From Planctomycetaceae bacterium (GTDB taxonomy: Bacteria; Planctomycetota; Planctomycetia; Pirellulales; Pirellulaceae): a DNA stretch of 64,000 nt. The stretch lies in contig JAIYDN010000052.1 in NCBI GenBank assembly GCA_027487485.1, positions 124,001 to 188,000 on the forward strand, given 5' to 3'. The position numbers and the translations under genes were made by a program. This document shows positions 15,979-25,428 of this stretch, piece by piece (the stretch's first letter is position 1; every line of letters begins with the position of its first letter). The notes beneath the pieces are model-generated. The model searched no databases, was not told the DNA's origin, and saw only the letters and a list, made by a program, of their open reading frames with translations.

Positions 15979-17334
15979 TTAATCGCGATCGCTGAATCGC
16001 ATTAAAAATTCCTGCCGCTGATTGCCATTGTTCTTGGCGACCCGCAAAAACACTTGACCGCCGCAAATTGCAGGACTCGCAAAAGCCTCGTCGCCAATTT
16101 GGTTCTTTGATACCTCGACATACTTGGATGGGTTGGCTTCAAAAACCCACAATTGCCCCGCTTCGTTTGCCCAGTAAATCTTGCCGTCCAAGTGAACTCC
16201 AGAAGCACTCACCGGGCCAGCCAATCGCTGCTTCCATTTCTCGGCTCCTGTTTTACCATCCCAGCAAAACAACACGCCGCTGTCCGTCAAGGAATAAAGA
16301 TGACCGCCAGTCGCCACCATCGATTGCTCGTAAGCCTTCTGCTTGTTTTGCCATAGTACCTTGCCGGTCACAAGATCGATCGCAATCGTTTCGGCCTTGG
16401 GGTACCCTCCGCTGGCATACCCAATCCCGTTGTCCCAGACCATGGTCCCACAGGTAGCTAGCGTTGTCCCCGGCGTGATCCACCGCTGAGTGCCCGTCAT
16501 GGGATCATAAGCCGCAACCAAGTCACCACCGCTTATTAAAAGATAATCTTTGCCTGCATGCGAAGTGATGACTGGGGACGAGAACGAAATCGCTTCTTTG
16601 CGTTCGGTTCGCCAAACTTCCTTGCCATCTTTTCTGCTCATTGCCACCAAGGCCGATGGGCCGTCGTACTCGAACGAGAATATAACCGTATCCCCATAGA
16701 GAATTGGGGACGGCGCGTAACCATACTCATATCGAGAAGGATTGAAGGCACCTAGTTTTTTCTCCCACACCTTTTCGCCATCCAATGTTAATGCCATGGC
16801 GGAAATAGACTGATGATGAAACAGGGAGACAAACAGGTTCTGCCCATCGCATGCCAGAGTCGGGGTCGCTTCGGTATTCTTGGGATGGTTCTTCTTGGGG
16901 AACGCACCTCGATTCAGTTCGCGATTCCAAACCATCTTTCCGTCCTGACGATTAAACGCAAGCATGGAATGCACTTGCTTCCCTTCGTCTGCCGTAATCA
17001 GGTAAACACGTTCTCCGACGACGATAGGCGAGCTGTGCCCTCGCCCCGGGATGGGTGTTGACCAATCCATGTTTTTGGATTCGGAGAATGAGGTTGGGGC
17101 CTTTTGCGAAACGGCATGTCCATCACGGCTTGGACCTCGCCACCATGGCCAATCGGACTTCGCATCCAATTTAGGAAACGCTTCGAGTCCGACCTGAGCC
17201 TGCAAAGGAGTTGCCAAGAAAATAGAAGCGAAGCCTAATGCTACAAAAAAGAGCATCAAGCGTGAACGAAATGCTCGCCCTTCCCGGTACAAAAGGCGAC
17301 GATCATCATCAGAGTGATTTGCAATAAGAAGCAT
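15979..17334 (-). CDS. Secreted PQQ-like beta-propeller protein
   Basis: A 451-residue exported protein. The signal peptide ('LMLFFVALGFASIFLATPLQAQ') lies about residues 26-47, after a basic N-region. The mature protein begins with 'WPWWRGPSRDGH', a hallmark of planctomycete propellers, and holds repeated blades of the type 'HSMLAFNRQDGKMVWNREL', 'SALVAMSRKDGKEVWRTE' and 'TIAIDLVTGKVLWQNK' (PQQ/BamB-like fold). Whether it binds PQQ is unknown; no dehydrogenase residues are evident. It lies 49 bp downstream of the DUF4159 gene and appears to be last in that minus-strand unit. A paralogue is at 33061-34377. Confidence 0.85.
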   Translation of the reverse strand: MLLIANHSDDDRRLLYREGRAFRSRLMLFFVALGFASIFLATPLQAQVGLEAFPKLDAKSDWPWWRGPSRDGHAVSQKAPTSFSESKNMDWSTPIPGRGHSSPIVVGERVYLITADEGKQVHSMLAFNRQDGKMVWNRELNRGAFPKKNHPKNTEATPTLACDGQNLFVSLFHHQSISAMALTLDGEKVWEKKLGAFNPSRYEYGYAPSPILYGDTVIFSFEYDGPSALVAMSRKDGKEVWRTERKEAISFSSPVITSHAGKDYLLISGGDLVAAYDPMTGTQRWITPGTTLATCGTMVWDNGIGYASGGYPKAETIAIDLVTGKVLWQNKQKAYEQSMVATGGHLYSLTDSGVLFCWDGKTGAEKWKQRLAGPVSASGVHLDGKIYWANEAGQLWVFEANPSKYVEVSKNQIGDEAFASPAICGGQVFLRVAKNNGNQRQEFLMRFSDRD

Positions 17335-17383
17335 GGGGCATGAATCCTGTTTTGAGAATGGTTTGGGAGCGAGGGTGGGTTGC

Positions 17384-19726
17384 TTATTGCATCAACGCAT
17401 AAAGCAGCATGTTGATGCCAATCCGGAACGCATCGTCGCGAACGTAGCCCCGGCATTGTAATGAGTGTTTGCTTTCCATCGCGCAACTCAAATCATTAGG
17501 GGAAAAAAGCATGACCACACGTCCATTCCACTCTAACGAGTCCAATTCGGCTGGCCCCTCGCGCGTGGATTGCTTCAGATCCGCACCGGACGACGGATCA
17601 ATCAGACCAACATTTCCCAAGTCAAATCCGACTGGCCCATTGCGCTGCATGACCGGATGCCGAGGCTCAATCTTTCGCCATGAAGATTCCGGCAATGCGA
17701 GAGCAAACTCACGCTTTACCGATTCTGTGAAATCACTCGAAGCACAAATGGCATCCCCAACGACGAATCCACCATTTTCGATATGTTTCTTAAGCCCTTG
17801 CCGTTCGGCCTCCGTTAACGCAAATCGATTTCGCCCGTGAATGTACAAGATCGGATACTTTTCGAGATCTTCGCTCGCCAGGGAAACCATCGGGGTCTTA
17901 CCAGCAACAATCGATTGAGATTCGCGTCGAAATACTTCTAAGAGATTGGCGACTGCTTTAGGTGTGTCATCGGCACCGCCGCTGTGCATGATTTTGGGAA
18001 CCGTCAAGGAACCTCGGACAAGCGATTGGGGATCAGGCTTGGCTTGAATCACTTGAACTGCATCGAGCTTATCCTTCAATTCACGCCCTGTAGCGTATGC
18101 CGCGATGTTGACACCGATTTTGACGGCGTTCGTGATATCCGCTTCTACGGATGCAGGGCGTTTGTTGACTAGCCCGAAGGGTTTAGCAAGCTCCCATCGG
18201 CACGAAAGGCTCATGGGTGACAGCACCACGGAAGTACGGCAGCAGGAATCCAAACCATACAACCAGAAGTCTTTTGGAAGAGCAGCAGGGTTCACTTTCG
18301 CTTCTGCCGACCAAATGGGGTGCGATGGCGCTAGCTTTTGAAGAGGCTTCTCGAAGATCTTTTCCATTTCATCGCGAAACGACTGCTCGAAAGCAATTCC
18401 GTCGCAACCGTCTCCATTGCAAGCCTCAGCAAATATAAAGCCCCCTTGGTCGGTATAGTCTTTAAGAAGCTTTCGCTGTGCATCGTTCAATCGCCACTCT
18501 TTCGAACCACTGATGAACAAAACCGGTGTCTCAAGCAAGTCTGCGAGATTCGCTCGCTCCAATCGCACCGACTGCCATGCCAATTCGCGTTTCCAAACCT
18601 TTTCGATCTGTCCGGTGAGATTTTGGACGGAACGGCGATGCATGTTCCAATCGTTGCTGTTGGGTTCGCCATATTGCAAGTGCCCAATCACCACTTGGCG
18701 TTTGCCTTTGGAAAGAAACAGAAGAGCCATCGCAGACGCGGTGATAACGTCTTCGTTACCTCCGCCGCGAAATGACCCTCCGATATCTTGAGACGACAAC
18801 AGAAATTCAGCACCCTCGCGATACCAATCATGCTCGCCAATAAAACGTTGCCCCGTTAAACGACCAACACGTTCTAAGGCATAAAGATAATACAACGTGT
18901 AAGCATTGGCTCCGGGGTTATGAGTGACCGCAAAATTTCTTGCTAACCAATTGATAGGACGATCTAAACTGTTGCGTTGGTTTGCTTGTTGTCCACAGCA
19001 GCGAATTTGCTCCCCTTGGATCGACGCGTCTACGCCTTCCGACGCGTCCTGGAGAATAATCGTCGATGCGATGCCTGCGCATGTCATGCTGCCGGTGGGG
19101 CCGCTGCCTCGGTATCCCCAAGCCTCACCTGAACTTCGGTCGTTCCAGTATTCCTTTCCTCTTTGAAAGCACTTTTCAGGAATCGATACCCCAAGCTTGC
19201 TTGCCTCCCACAATGCCAGAACCGCAAACTGAGTGTTTGACTCGTCAGCATCCCCACCCGAACTCTTGAAATAGGGCCATCCTCCCCCTTCGGTTTGCAT
19301 ATCGACCAACAGCGTTACAAGTTGCTTGATCTGAGGCATATCCTTTGTTGGTTCCGCCAAACACAGAACCATAATTTTCAAAGATATCTCATAGGTCTTC
19401 TCAGGCTTCGCTCCACGGATATAGGTAAGGGCTTTGGCGATTTCGGGGGACTTGATGTCGCGCCCTGCACTCAAAAGAGCCAGCGTTACCAAACAGGTTT
19501 GGCCGCAACCGTTTCCTGGATGCCCAGCCCATGCGCCGGGCTTCGCACCACTTCCTTGGGAAGATTTTAGATAGTCAACACACTTTGCAATCGCAGCCGA
19601 TACGGCCTGGGGGGTCGCTTTGGAATTCTGACCATTCGCTTGATTGCCATGAGCAATCACGCAAACGGCTAATAGTAAAGCTGATGCAAATCGCATGGGC
19701 AAAGATCGTTCTGAGATATTTATCAC
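17384..19726 (-). CDS. Exported protein with alpha/alpha-toroid and two DUF4159 domains
   Basis: A 780-residue exported protein. After the signal peptide ('FASALLLAVCVIAHGNQANG') come repeated helical motifs like those of squalene cyclase/prenyltransferase toroids ('GGGWPYFKS', 'SMTCAGIASTIILQDAS', 'GGSFRGGGNEDVITASAMAL'), at about residues 35-365. Two DUF4159 domains follow: 'PVLFISGSKEWRLNDAQRKL...GGFIFAEACNG' and 'YPILYIHGRNRFALTEAERQ...GGFVVGDAICASS', each with the Cys-rich end typical of DUF4159. Its function is unknown; DUF4159 resembles glutamine-amidotransferase-like folds. The GTG at 19726 lies 6 bp after the mtnA stop and has GGGGGA upstream; an ATG at 19696 is an equally reasonable start. 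Confidence 0.8.
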   Translation of the reverse strand: MINISERSLPMRFASALLLAVCVIAHGNQANGQNSKATPQAVSAAIAKCVDYLKSSQGSGAKPGAWAGHPGNGCGQTCLVTLALLSAGRDIKSPEIAKALTYIRGAKPEKTYEISLKIMVLCLAEPTKDMPQIKQLVTLLVDMQTEGGGWPYFKSSGGDADESNTQFAVLALWEASKLGVSIPEKCFQRGKEYWNDRSSGEAWGYRGSGPTGSMTCAGIASTIILQDASEGVDASIQGEQIRCCGQQANQRNSLDRPINWLARNFAVTHNPGANAYTLYYLYALERVGRLTGQRFIGEHDWYREGAEFLLSSQDIGGSFRGGGNEDVITASAMALLFLSKGKRQVVIGHLQYGEPNSNDWNMHRRSVQNLTGQIEKVWKRELAWQSVRLERANLADLLETPVLFISGSKEWRLNDAQRKLLKDYTDQGGFIFAEACNGDGCDGIAFEQSFRDEMEKIFEKPLQKLAPSHPIWSAEAKVNPAALPKDFWLYGLDSCCRTSVVLSPMSLSCRWELAKPFGLVNKRPASVEADITNAVKIGVNIAAYATGRELKDKLDAVQVIQAKPDPQSLVRGSLTVPKIMHSGGADDTPKAVANLLEVFRRESQSIVAGKTPMVSLASEDLEKYPILYIHGRNRFALTEAERQGLKKHIENGGFVVGDAICASSDFTESVKREFALALPESSWRKIEPRHPVMQRNGPVGFDLGNVGLIDPSSGADLKQSTREGPAELDSLEWNGRVVMLFSPNDLSCAMESKHSLQCRGYVRDDAFRIGINMLLYALMQ

Positions 19727-19732
19727 AATGCA

Positions 19733-20818
19733 CTATCCCCCAACTACGAATCGTACATTCTCTTCAACAACCGGTGCGATAATGCCTCGTTCAGTAACGA
19801 TGGCCGTAATAAGTTCACCAGGCGTGACATCGAATGCAGGGTTGTAAACACCGATGCCAGTAGGTGCAGTTTGCTTTCCGAATCCATGGACGATCTCTTC
19901 GGCCTTGCGTTGCTCGATCGGGATATCGTCCCCACTGACGATCGACAAATCGAACGTGCTTCGCGGAGCTGCCACATAGAACGGAATATTATGAAACTTA
20001 GCGAGAACAGCTAAACCATATGTCCCAATTTTGTTGGCTGTGTCGCCACGGGCCGTAATTCGATCTGCCCCAACAATGACGGCTTGAACACGCCCTTCTC
20101 GCATCACTTGAGCGGCCATCGAATCACAAATCACGGTACAGGGGATTCCACGTTGTTGCAGTTCCCACGCAGTCAGTCGCGAGCCTTGCAGCAATGGTCG
20201 AGTCTCGTCCGCATAAACATGAATACTCTTACCTTGATCCTGCGCCGTAAATATTGCAGCCAGGGCCGTACCATACTCAGAAGTCGCAAGCCCACCCGTA
20301 TTGCAATGGGTCAAAATACCAAAGTTGTCATCAAACAATTGCGCGCCGAAATCGCCGATTGCATGACATGTCCGTCGATCATCGTCGTGAATGAGCCTGG
20401 CTTCGCGCAGCAGCGCCTTAGCGAGATCCGCCCCCGAGGCTAAGCTCGTACTGCGAGCAACCACCGCTCGCATCCGATCTAATGCCCAGAACAGATTCAC
20501 GGCTGTTGGGCGACTGGTAGCAAGATAATCACAGACCTCAATCGTTGTTGCTCGGGTGGCCTCGAAAGACATGCCGCTTGTCAGGCACTTTTGAATGCCG
20601 AGCACCACGCCATAGGCGGCTGCGATTCCGATGGCCGGTGCGCCACGGACTCGCAGCATGACAATCGCCTCAAAGACTTCGTCTAGGGAATGCAGGTCTA
20701 GCTGCTTTAGCTGAAGCGGTAAGAGCGTCTGGTCAATAAGCTGCAAGTGACCGTCAATATCGCCGGCCCAGGCAACGGAAAACACTTGGTTGGAAGCCGT
20801 GGGGTTAGCAAGACTCAT
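19733..20818 (-). CDS. mtnA: Methylthioribose-1-phosphate isomerase
   Basis: A 361-residue cytoplasmic enzyme of the methionine salvage pathway that converts 5-methylthioribose-1-phosphate to 5-methylthioribulose-1-phosphate. The family features are all visible: 'VRGAPAIGIAAAYG' near residue 58, the catalytic Cys in 'ILTHCNTGGLAT' (C172), the catalytic Asp in 'VGADRITARGDTANKIGTY' (D252), and 'ADETRPLLQGSRLTAWEL'. The spacing matches MtnA rather than eIF2B or ribose isomerases. Its ATG overlaps the stop codon of the response regulator gene (ATGA), implying coupled translation. No other methionine salvage gene lies in the window. Confidence 0.93.
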   Translation of the reverse strand: MSLANPTASNQVFSVAWAGDIDGHLQLIDQTLLPLQLKQLDLHSLDEVFEAIVMLRVRGAPAIGIAAAYGVVLGIQKCLTSGMSFEATRATTIEVCDYLATSRPTAVNLFWALDRMRAVVARSTSLASGADLAKALLREARLIHDDDRRTCHAIGDFGAQLFDDNFGILTHCNTGGLATSEYGTALAAIFTAQDQGKSIHVYADETRPLLQGSRLTAWELQQRGIPCTVICDSMAAQVMREGRVQAVIVGADRITARGDTANKIGTYGLAVLAKFHNIPFYVAAPRSTFDLSIVSGDDIPIEQRKAEEIVHGFGKQTAPTGIGVYNPAFDVTPGELITAIVTERGIIAPVVEENVRFVVGG

Positions 20819-21309
20819 TTCACTCCCCCATCGTTTTCGATACTTTCCATTCCATCGACTCCTTCGACCACATTGCCAGAAGTTTCACCGGCAACACCAC
20901 CGTCCGCAAACGGTTCTGACAATAGCCGCTTGACCGTTTCCGTTAACCGTTCCATGGCGAATGGTTTATGAATGTAGTCGTCCGCGCCAAGCATACGAGC
21001 GTACGCTTGGTGCCGTTCCCCATCGTTCCCGGTTACCATGATCACTCGAACATAGGCGTTCTTCGTTCGTCGTAGATGTTCCAGTACCAAAAAACCGCTT
21101 CGCCCTGGCATCATCATGTCCAGTACCATCAGGTCAGGGCGCACGATATCGATCGAAGACACACCTTGATTCCCATCGGGAACGTGGGTGACGGTGTAGC
21201 CCAGGTCTTCGAGCGCGTACTTCACAGGTTCGGCAACTTCGAAATCATCGTCCACGATCAAAATTCGCGGTGCACGGTTCTCAGATTGCCAGGCGGGAGC
21301 AATAGGCAT
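20815..21309 (-). CDS. Stand-alone response regulator receiver protein
   Basis: A 164-residue cytoplasmic CheY-like protein. It has the acidic triad 'IVDDDF' (D20-D22), the phospho-acceptor D64 in 'LMVLDMMMPGRSG', T93 in 'MVTGND' and K115 in 'DYIHKPF', so it should be phosphorylated. There is no output domain; the last ~35 residues are Gly/Val/Glu-rich and look disordered. No partner kinase is adjacent; the hybrid kinase at 57.7 kb is far away. It is first in the minus-strand unit and overlaps mtnA by 4 bp. Confidence 0.9.
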   Translation of the reverse strand: MPIAPAWQSENRAPRILIVDDDFEVAEPVKYALEDLGYTVTHVPDGNQGVSSIDIVRPDLMVLDMMMPGRSGFLVLEHLRRTKNAYVRVIMVTGNDGERHQAYARMLGADDYIHKPFAMERLTETVKRLLSEPFADGGVAGETSGNVVEGVDGMESIENDGGVK

Positions 21310-21519
21310 AGTTCTTGGTTCACGATAGTGTCACGGAGCCGGCTTGAACGTCCTGTTTGTGCAAGCCAACTTCGTTGTCGAAACCATCTAGTATAGCAGC
21401 CTTTGCAATCAAAGTACTATCGCTTTGCAAGCCTCTCTGCCCGCCGTGAACGCACTCAGACGAGCCTCAGGCCTCAGAGGCAACACCCAAGTTTCACCTT
21501 CCAGTTCATTCAGGCAAGT

Positions 21520-22578
21520 TCAGTCAGTACCAGGAAACGCAGGAATCTTGGTCCACCAAGGCAATTCATCTTCGCTTTTGGGGGGCGAAGAAGGAACCTC
21601 GTCAGGTCGCACTGGTTTGGGTGGATCCGGCAATGTCCAACCCTGTCCCGGAGGTGGCAAATTCAAGGCTTGATGGTACGATCGTTGTTGCTGCTCTATC
21701 CATTTCAATGTTGGGAATGTCGAATCGCCAGGCAGAAAAGTGTCCGCATGTTTGAGTCTGTCGCGTGCTAGCTGAAAATCTTCGCGGGCCACGGCTGCTA
21801 GGCTTAGATTTTTCCATGCGGCTTTATTCCATGAATGCTGGTCTGCTGCTTGCTGCCACTCCTGTTCCGCCCGATCCCAATCGCCTTGCTTTGCGTAAGC
21901 GTTTCCTTTGCGGACCAAGGAAGAGCCTGGGGAGAACCAAGGCAAATCCAGCATTGCTTCCGTGCGTTCCGTGGTCGGCGCAACAAAGCTCCATGATTGG
22001 CGAGCCGATGCAGCCAAGACGCGAGCGTCCCCGCCTTGAGCCAAAAAGGTAAGCTCAGGGTTGTCCTTGTCCGCTTGGTTACGGTCCACCGTAATAGTCT
22101 TTTCACGGATGCGCTGCCCGGACTCAACGTCAACGATCGACCAACGCACCGTAAGGGATTCCACTTTTTCTTTGGCCTTGAAAAGGCGAAACCAACGCTT
22201 CTTTGGATCAGGCGGGGGCAGATTCAATTCTTCACGGACGATATTCCCTTGCAACAAATAGTCCATTCCTCCTCGACGTGCACTCGCAAGGGTCGCCATG
22301 TCATTCGGCTGGTTGTCGAACGAGACAAGTTGGATCCCGCCGATTTGCGAAAGCTCCGTCGGGTAGACTGCAACCACCAATGGGCTTGGGTTTGGTTGAA
22401 AACGCTGCAAAGCCTCAAGCAAACGATCGCGGGTTTCGCTATTCCCCCCGATAGGAGCCACAGCAACTCGTAGAGCGCCCGCTTTAGGAACTTCGCCGGC
22501 TTTCCAAACATGCATTGGCGCAGTCATTTGGCATCCAATCGCAAACGCCAAGAACATCAGGCAACCAATTCGAATCAT
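21520..22578 (-). CDS. Predicted lipoprotein with TPR-like C-terminal part
   Basis: A 352-residue lipoprotein. The short signal 'MIRIGCLMFLAFAIGC' ends in a lipobox with Cys16. The next ~200 residues have alternating strands and helices ('GALRVAVAPIGGNSETRDRL', 'MDYLLQGNIV', 'LTVRWSIVDVESGQRI'). A helical repeat follows ('GNAYAKQGDWDRAEQEWQQA', 'AWKNLSLAAVAREDFQLARD') resembling TPR, then a Pro-rich tail. The start is the ATG at 22578, with GGAAG 6 bases upstream; the frame stays open to 22731 with several other ATGs (22602, 22638). Function unknown. It is divergent from the TolC-like gene. Confidence 0.75.
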   Translation of the reverse strand: MIRIGCLMFLAFAIGCQMTAPMHVWKAGEVPKAGALRVAVAPIGGNSETRDRLLEALQRFQPNPSPLVVAVYPTELSQIGGIQLVSFDNQPNDMATLASARRGGMDYLLQGNIVREELNLPPPDPKKRWFRLFKAKEKVESLTVRWSIVDVESGQRIREKTITVDRNQADKDNPELTFLAQGGDARVLAASARQSWSFVAPTTERTEAMLDLPWFSPGSSLVRKGNAYAKQGDWDRAEQEWQQAADQHSWNKAAWKNLSLAAVAREDFQLARDRLKHADTFLPGDSTFPTLKWIEQQQRSYHQALNLPPPGQGWTLPDPPKPVRPDEVPSSPPKSEDELPWWTKIPAFPGTD

Positions 22579-22962
22579 CTTAGGCTTCCAGCAAATGAAC
22601 ATCTTGGCAGGTCGTTCTTTCCTCAATTCGTTTTTCATGTTCAGTCGAGTCGCTCGAACTACAGACGCAAGCCAGGAAGTTCCCCGCGAATTCTTGCAAT
22701 TCGTTGAGACCACCCCGAACTCATCCCGCAAAAAAATTTCTCACCGTCGTCTTTTACCTTCTCCAAGTCTTCGCAAACAAGAGAGACTGGGCGGGCTAGA
22801 ACAACGACGCTGTACGTGGGATAGCACAGATTGCCCAATTCGTATGAGCTGCATTTGCACAGTCGGAGTTCACCAAACGGGTGCCGCCAATCGATCTAAC
22901 CAGCATAAATGTGTTCACCCGCAGCAATGCTAGCAAAGGAACGAACGGAAAAGTCAACTCTT
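22579..22962. other. Divergent intergenic region, no gene seen
   Basis: About 380 bp separate the divergent lipoprotein and TolC-like genes. Upstream extensions of both frames are open but look non-coding. The region should hold both promoters; I cannot point to a convincing -35/-10 pair or an operator. Confidence 0.4.
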
Positions 22963-24261
22963 ATGACCATGTCGGTGAAAGCAACTCGACGCATTCGCAA
23001 TCGGGGGATTCCCATCTCCCGTGCCGTCATTGCTTTCATGGTGGTCGCCTCGATCGTGGCGTTAAAGACTCATTGGGGGCAGCCAGCTTTCGCTGATGAA
23101 CCGCGATCGCCTGAACGAGTGTCCGAAGTTCCGGTGGCTTCAACGACGGGGCTGTTTTTGGTGAGTTCGTCAATTCCGCTCGAATTGCCAAGTTCGTCAT
23201 CACGGCCAAGCACGTCAATGCTAGGCCCGTCTCCGTTCGAGCCCATGAGAGCAAGTCGATCGCTCGGTGCGGACGACATTGCACAGCTCGCAATGAGCCG
23301 CTCGGGTACTGCACAGATCGTGGAGTCGGATCTTCAATCGAGATCGAGCTCCAGCGGGAAAGCTAAGCATCACGACAACAACTATGTGATGAATCGAGTC
23401 CAGAGAGCGATCGGCTATCGTTCTAGACAAGTGTCCCGATCCAATGCCCTGAAGCTCCATTTTGCGATCGCAGCCTGTGCTCGAGCCGAACAAGCTTTTG
23501 AGGCAGCAGACCAAATGCTGACGGAGCAGTCCGTGGCACAAAACAAATTAGTGGAAGCGGGGCTTCCTATCTCCGACCCACTATTCATTGATCGAGCCCG
23601 TTTGGCTATCGCCGACAAACGGGTTGCGAATCGTTCGCAACTGTATCAGTTTCGCGTTCAACTTGCCTCATTCATAGGAGCGGACGCCGCTTGCAATCAC
23701 TCTCCGTCGGAGGAAGTGGCCATCATCCCAAGCGACTCCGATGTTTGCGAACATATTCAAGAAGCGCTAAGATGTCGTTGTGATATCGCAACTTTGATCG
23801 ATCTTCAATCGCACGTCTCGGCCGACAATCTAGCTCAATGGGACAGCATCGGTGCAGCATTGAGCGGCGTCCCATTACCCGTTCGCGGAGCAGTTCCATT
23901 TTGGCTTCGAATGTTTCGTTCGACCTGCAGCAAGGATGAGCAAGCCAAGTTAGTAGCAGCTCGAAAGAAGTGGCTCTGCCACTTGATCGCGGAACGAACC
24001 AAACAGATTACCGTTGAAGTGGAACTTGCTTTCGAGAAGAAAAAAGCAGCCGCCATGCGATGGGCCCTTGAGTCCGAAAATCAAACGAATTGGGACTTGC
24101 GTCTACGGCAATTGGAAGCGATCAGCGAGGCTCACGGAAACTTGGCCGAGCAGATCAACACCAAACTGAATCAATTCGAATCCAAAGGAAAATTGATCGA
24201 ACGTTGGCTAGATTGGCATCAAGCCAACGTTGAATTGAAACTCGCTGTCGGGTGTGAGTAG
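22963..24261 (+). CDS. Exported helical protein, TolC-like (tentative)
   Basis: A 432-residue protein with an N-terminal signal or anchor ('AVIAFMVVASIVALKTHWG') and a Ser/Pro-rich spacer to about residue 130. The rest is long helices, e.g. 'NKLVEAGLPISDPLFIDRARLAIADK' in part ('LVEAGLPISDPLFIDRAR'), which resemble the paired helices of outer membrane efflux (TolC) proteins. The beta-strands expected of a TolC barrel are not obvious, so it may be a shortened relative or an unrelated coiled-coil protein. The start is uncertain: ATGs at 22909, 22927, 22963 and 22969 are in frame; 22963 gives a compact signal region with GGAAAA upstream. No efflux pump gene is adjacent. Confidence 0.6.
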   Translation: MTMSVKATRRIRNRGIPISRAVIAFMVVASIVALKTHWGQPAFADEPRSPERVSEVPVASTTGLFLVSSSIPLELPSSSSRPSTSMLGPSPFEPMRASRSLGADDIAQLAMSRSGTAQIVESDLQSRSSSSGKAKHHDNNYVMNRVQRAIGYRSRQVSRSNALKLHFAIAACARAEQAFEAADQMLTEQSVAQNKLVEAGLPISDPLFIDRARLAIADKRVANRSQLYQFRVQLASFIGADAACNHSPSEEVAIIPSDSDVCEHIQEALRCRCDIATLIDLQSHVSADNLAQWDSIGAALSGVPLPVRGAVPFWLRMFRSTCSKDEQAKLVAARKKWLCHLIAERTKQITVEVELAFEKKKAAAMRWALESENQTNWDLRLRQLEAISEAHGNLAEQINTKLNQFESKGKLIERWLDWHQANVELKLAVGCE

Positions 24262-24288
24262 ATTGCGATCTCTTTGGCCTTGCTCGGT

Positions 24289-25359
24289 TCAAACACGACG
24301 CAACTTCCAAGCCGCGACGATTTGTTCAATCGTTTCGGACAGCGATATAGAAATGTCCCATTGCGGATAATGCGATCGCATTTTTCGAAGATCGCTGTAA
24401 TAGCAAATGTGGTCACCAATCCGATTTTCATCCACGTAGCTGTAGGACATCTTTTTGCCCGTAAAGCGTTCCGCAATGGCAAAGGCTTCCAAGATAGAAC
24501 AGCTATTCGATTTGCCACCGCCCAAGTTATAAACTTCCGCCACGCGAGGGGCAGCAATGAAAGCTTCCATGAATCGCGCGACATCGAGCGAATGAATATT
24601 GTCCCGGACTTGTTTTCCTTTGTAGCCAAAGACACGATACTCGCGACCTTCAAGATTGCACTTGACCAAGTAGCTCAAGAATCCGTGCAACTCGACTCCA
24701 GAATGATTAGGCCCCGTCAGGCATCCTCCGCGCAAACAGCATGTTGGCATTCCAAAGTAGCGGCCGTACTCCTGGACTGAAATATCGGCTGACACCTTGG
24801 AGGATCCAAAAAGAGAGTGCTTGGATTGGTCGATCGAAAAATCTTCGGCGATACCGTGCTCGTACAACGCGTCGTCGAAATCCCATCGTGTTTCAAGTTC
24901 TTTCAGACGAATGGTGTTTGGGCGATCGCCGTAGACTTTGTTGGTTGACATGTGAACAAACGGGGACTCAGGACAGGCCTGCCGAGTCGCTTCCAGAAGA
25001 TTGAACGTCCCCACGGCATTGGTATCGAAGTCATCAAAGGGGATGGCCGCCGCGCGATCGTGACTTGGTTGAGCTGCTGCGTGTACGATTGCATCCGGTT
25101 TGATCTGTTGAAGCAAAGCCAGAACTTGCTCCCGGTTGCGAATGTCGACTTCGTGATGTTGGTAGTGCTGGATAAGGCCGCTGAGCCGCTCTTGATTCCA
25201 TCGCGTGTCACCGGAGGGGCCGAAAAAAACAGCCCTTTGATTGTTGTCTACTCCATGAACCTTCCACCCCAGCGAAGAAAAATGCAGGCAGACTTCCGAC
25301 CCAATCAGCCCGGACGATCCGGTAACTAGCAAAATTTTGTTGGCAGAGGCTTTATTCAC
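24289..25359 (-). CDS. NAD-dependent sugar-nucleotide epimerase, CDP-paratose 2-epimerase-like
   Basis: A 356-residue short-chain dehydrogenase/reductase of the extended type. '[13 protein letters not shown]' (GxxGxxG, residues 14-20) binds NAD; '[10 protein letters not shown]' and '[11 protein letters not shown]' are typical of nucleotide-sugar epimerases. '[19 protein letters not shown]' and '[20 protein letters not shown]' match the CDP-paratose (tyvelose) 2-epimerase-like branch. The catalytic YxxxK Tyr is Phe here (F184, K188). The GTG at 25359 places the NAD loop at residue 14. It lies 69 bp downstream of the glycosyltransferase gene on the same strand, and the pair likely serves surface polysaccharide synthesis. 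The exact substrate is inferred. Confidence 0.85.
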   Translation of the reverse strand: MNKASANKILLVTGSSGLIGSEVCLHFSSLGWKVHGVDNNQRAVFFGPSGDTRWNQERLSGLIQHYQHHEVDIRNREQVLALLQQIKPDAIVHAAAQPSHDRAAAIPFDDFDTNAVGTFNLLEATRQACPESPFVHMSTNKVYGDRPNTIRLKELETRWDFDDALYEHGIAEDFSIDQSKHSLFGSSKVSADISVQEYGRYFGMPTCCLRGGCLTGPNHSGVELHGFLSYLVKCNLEGREYRVFGYKGKQVRDNIHSLDVARFMEAFIAAPRVAEVYNLGGGKSNSCSILEAFAIAERFTGKKMSYSYVDENRIGDHICYYSDLRKMRSHYPQWDISISLSETIEQIVAAWKLRRV

Positions 25360-25428
25360 AGGAGTTTCATTCAGCGGGTTTTGCGGAAAGAGGGATAATC
25401 AATTTGTTTTGGACCTCGGAACCATCGA

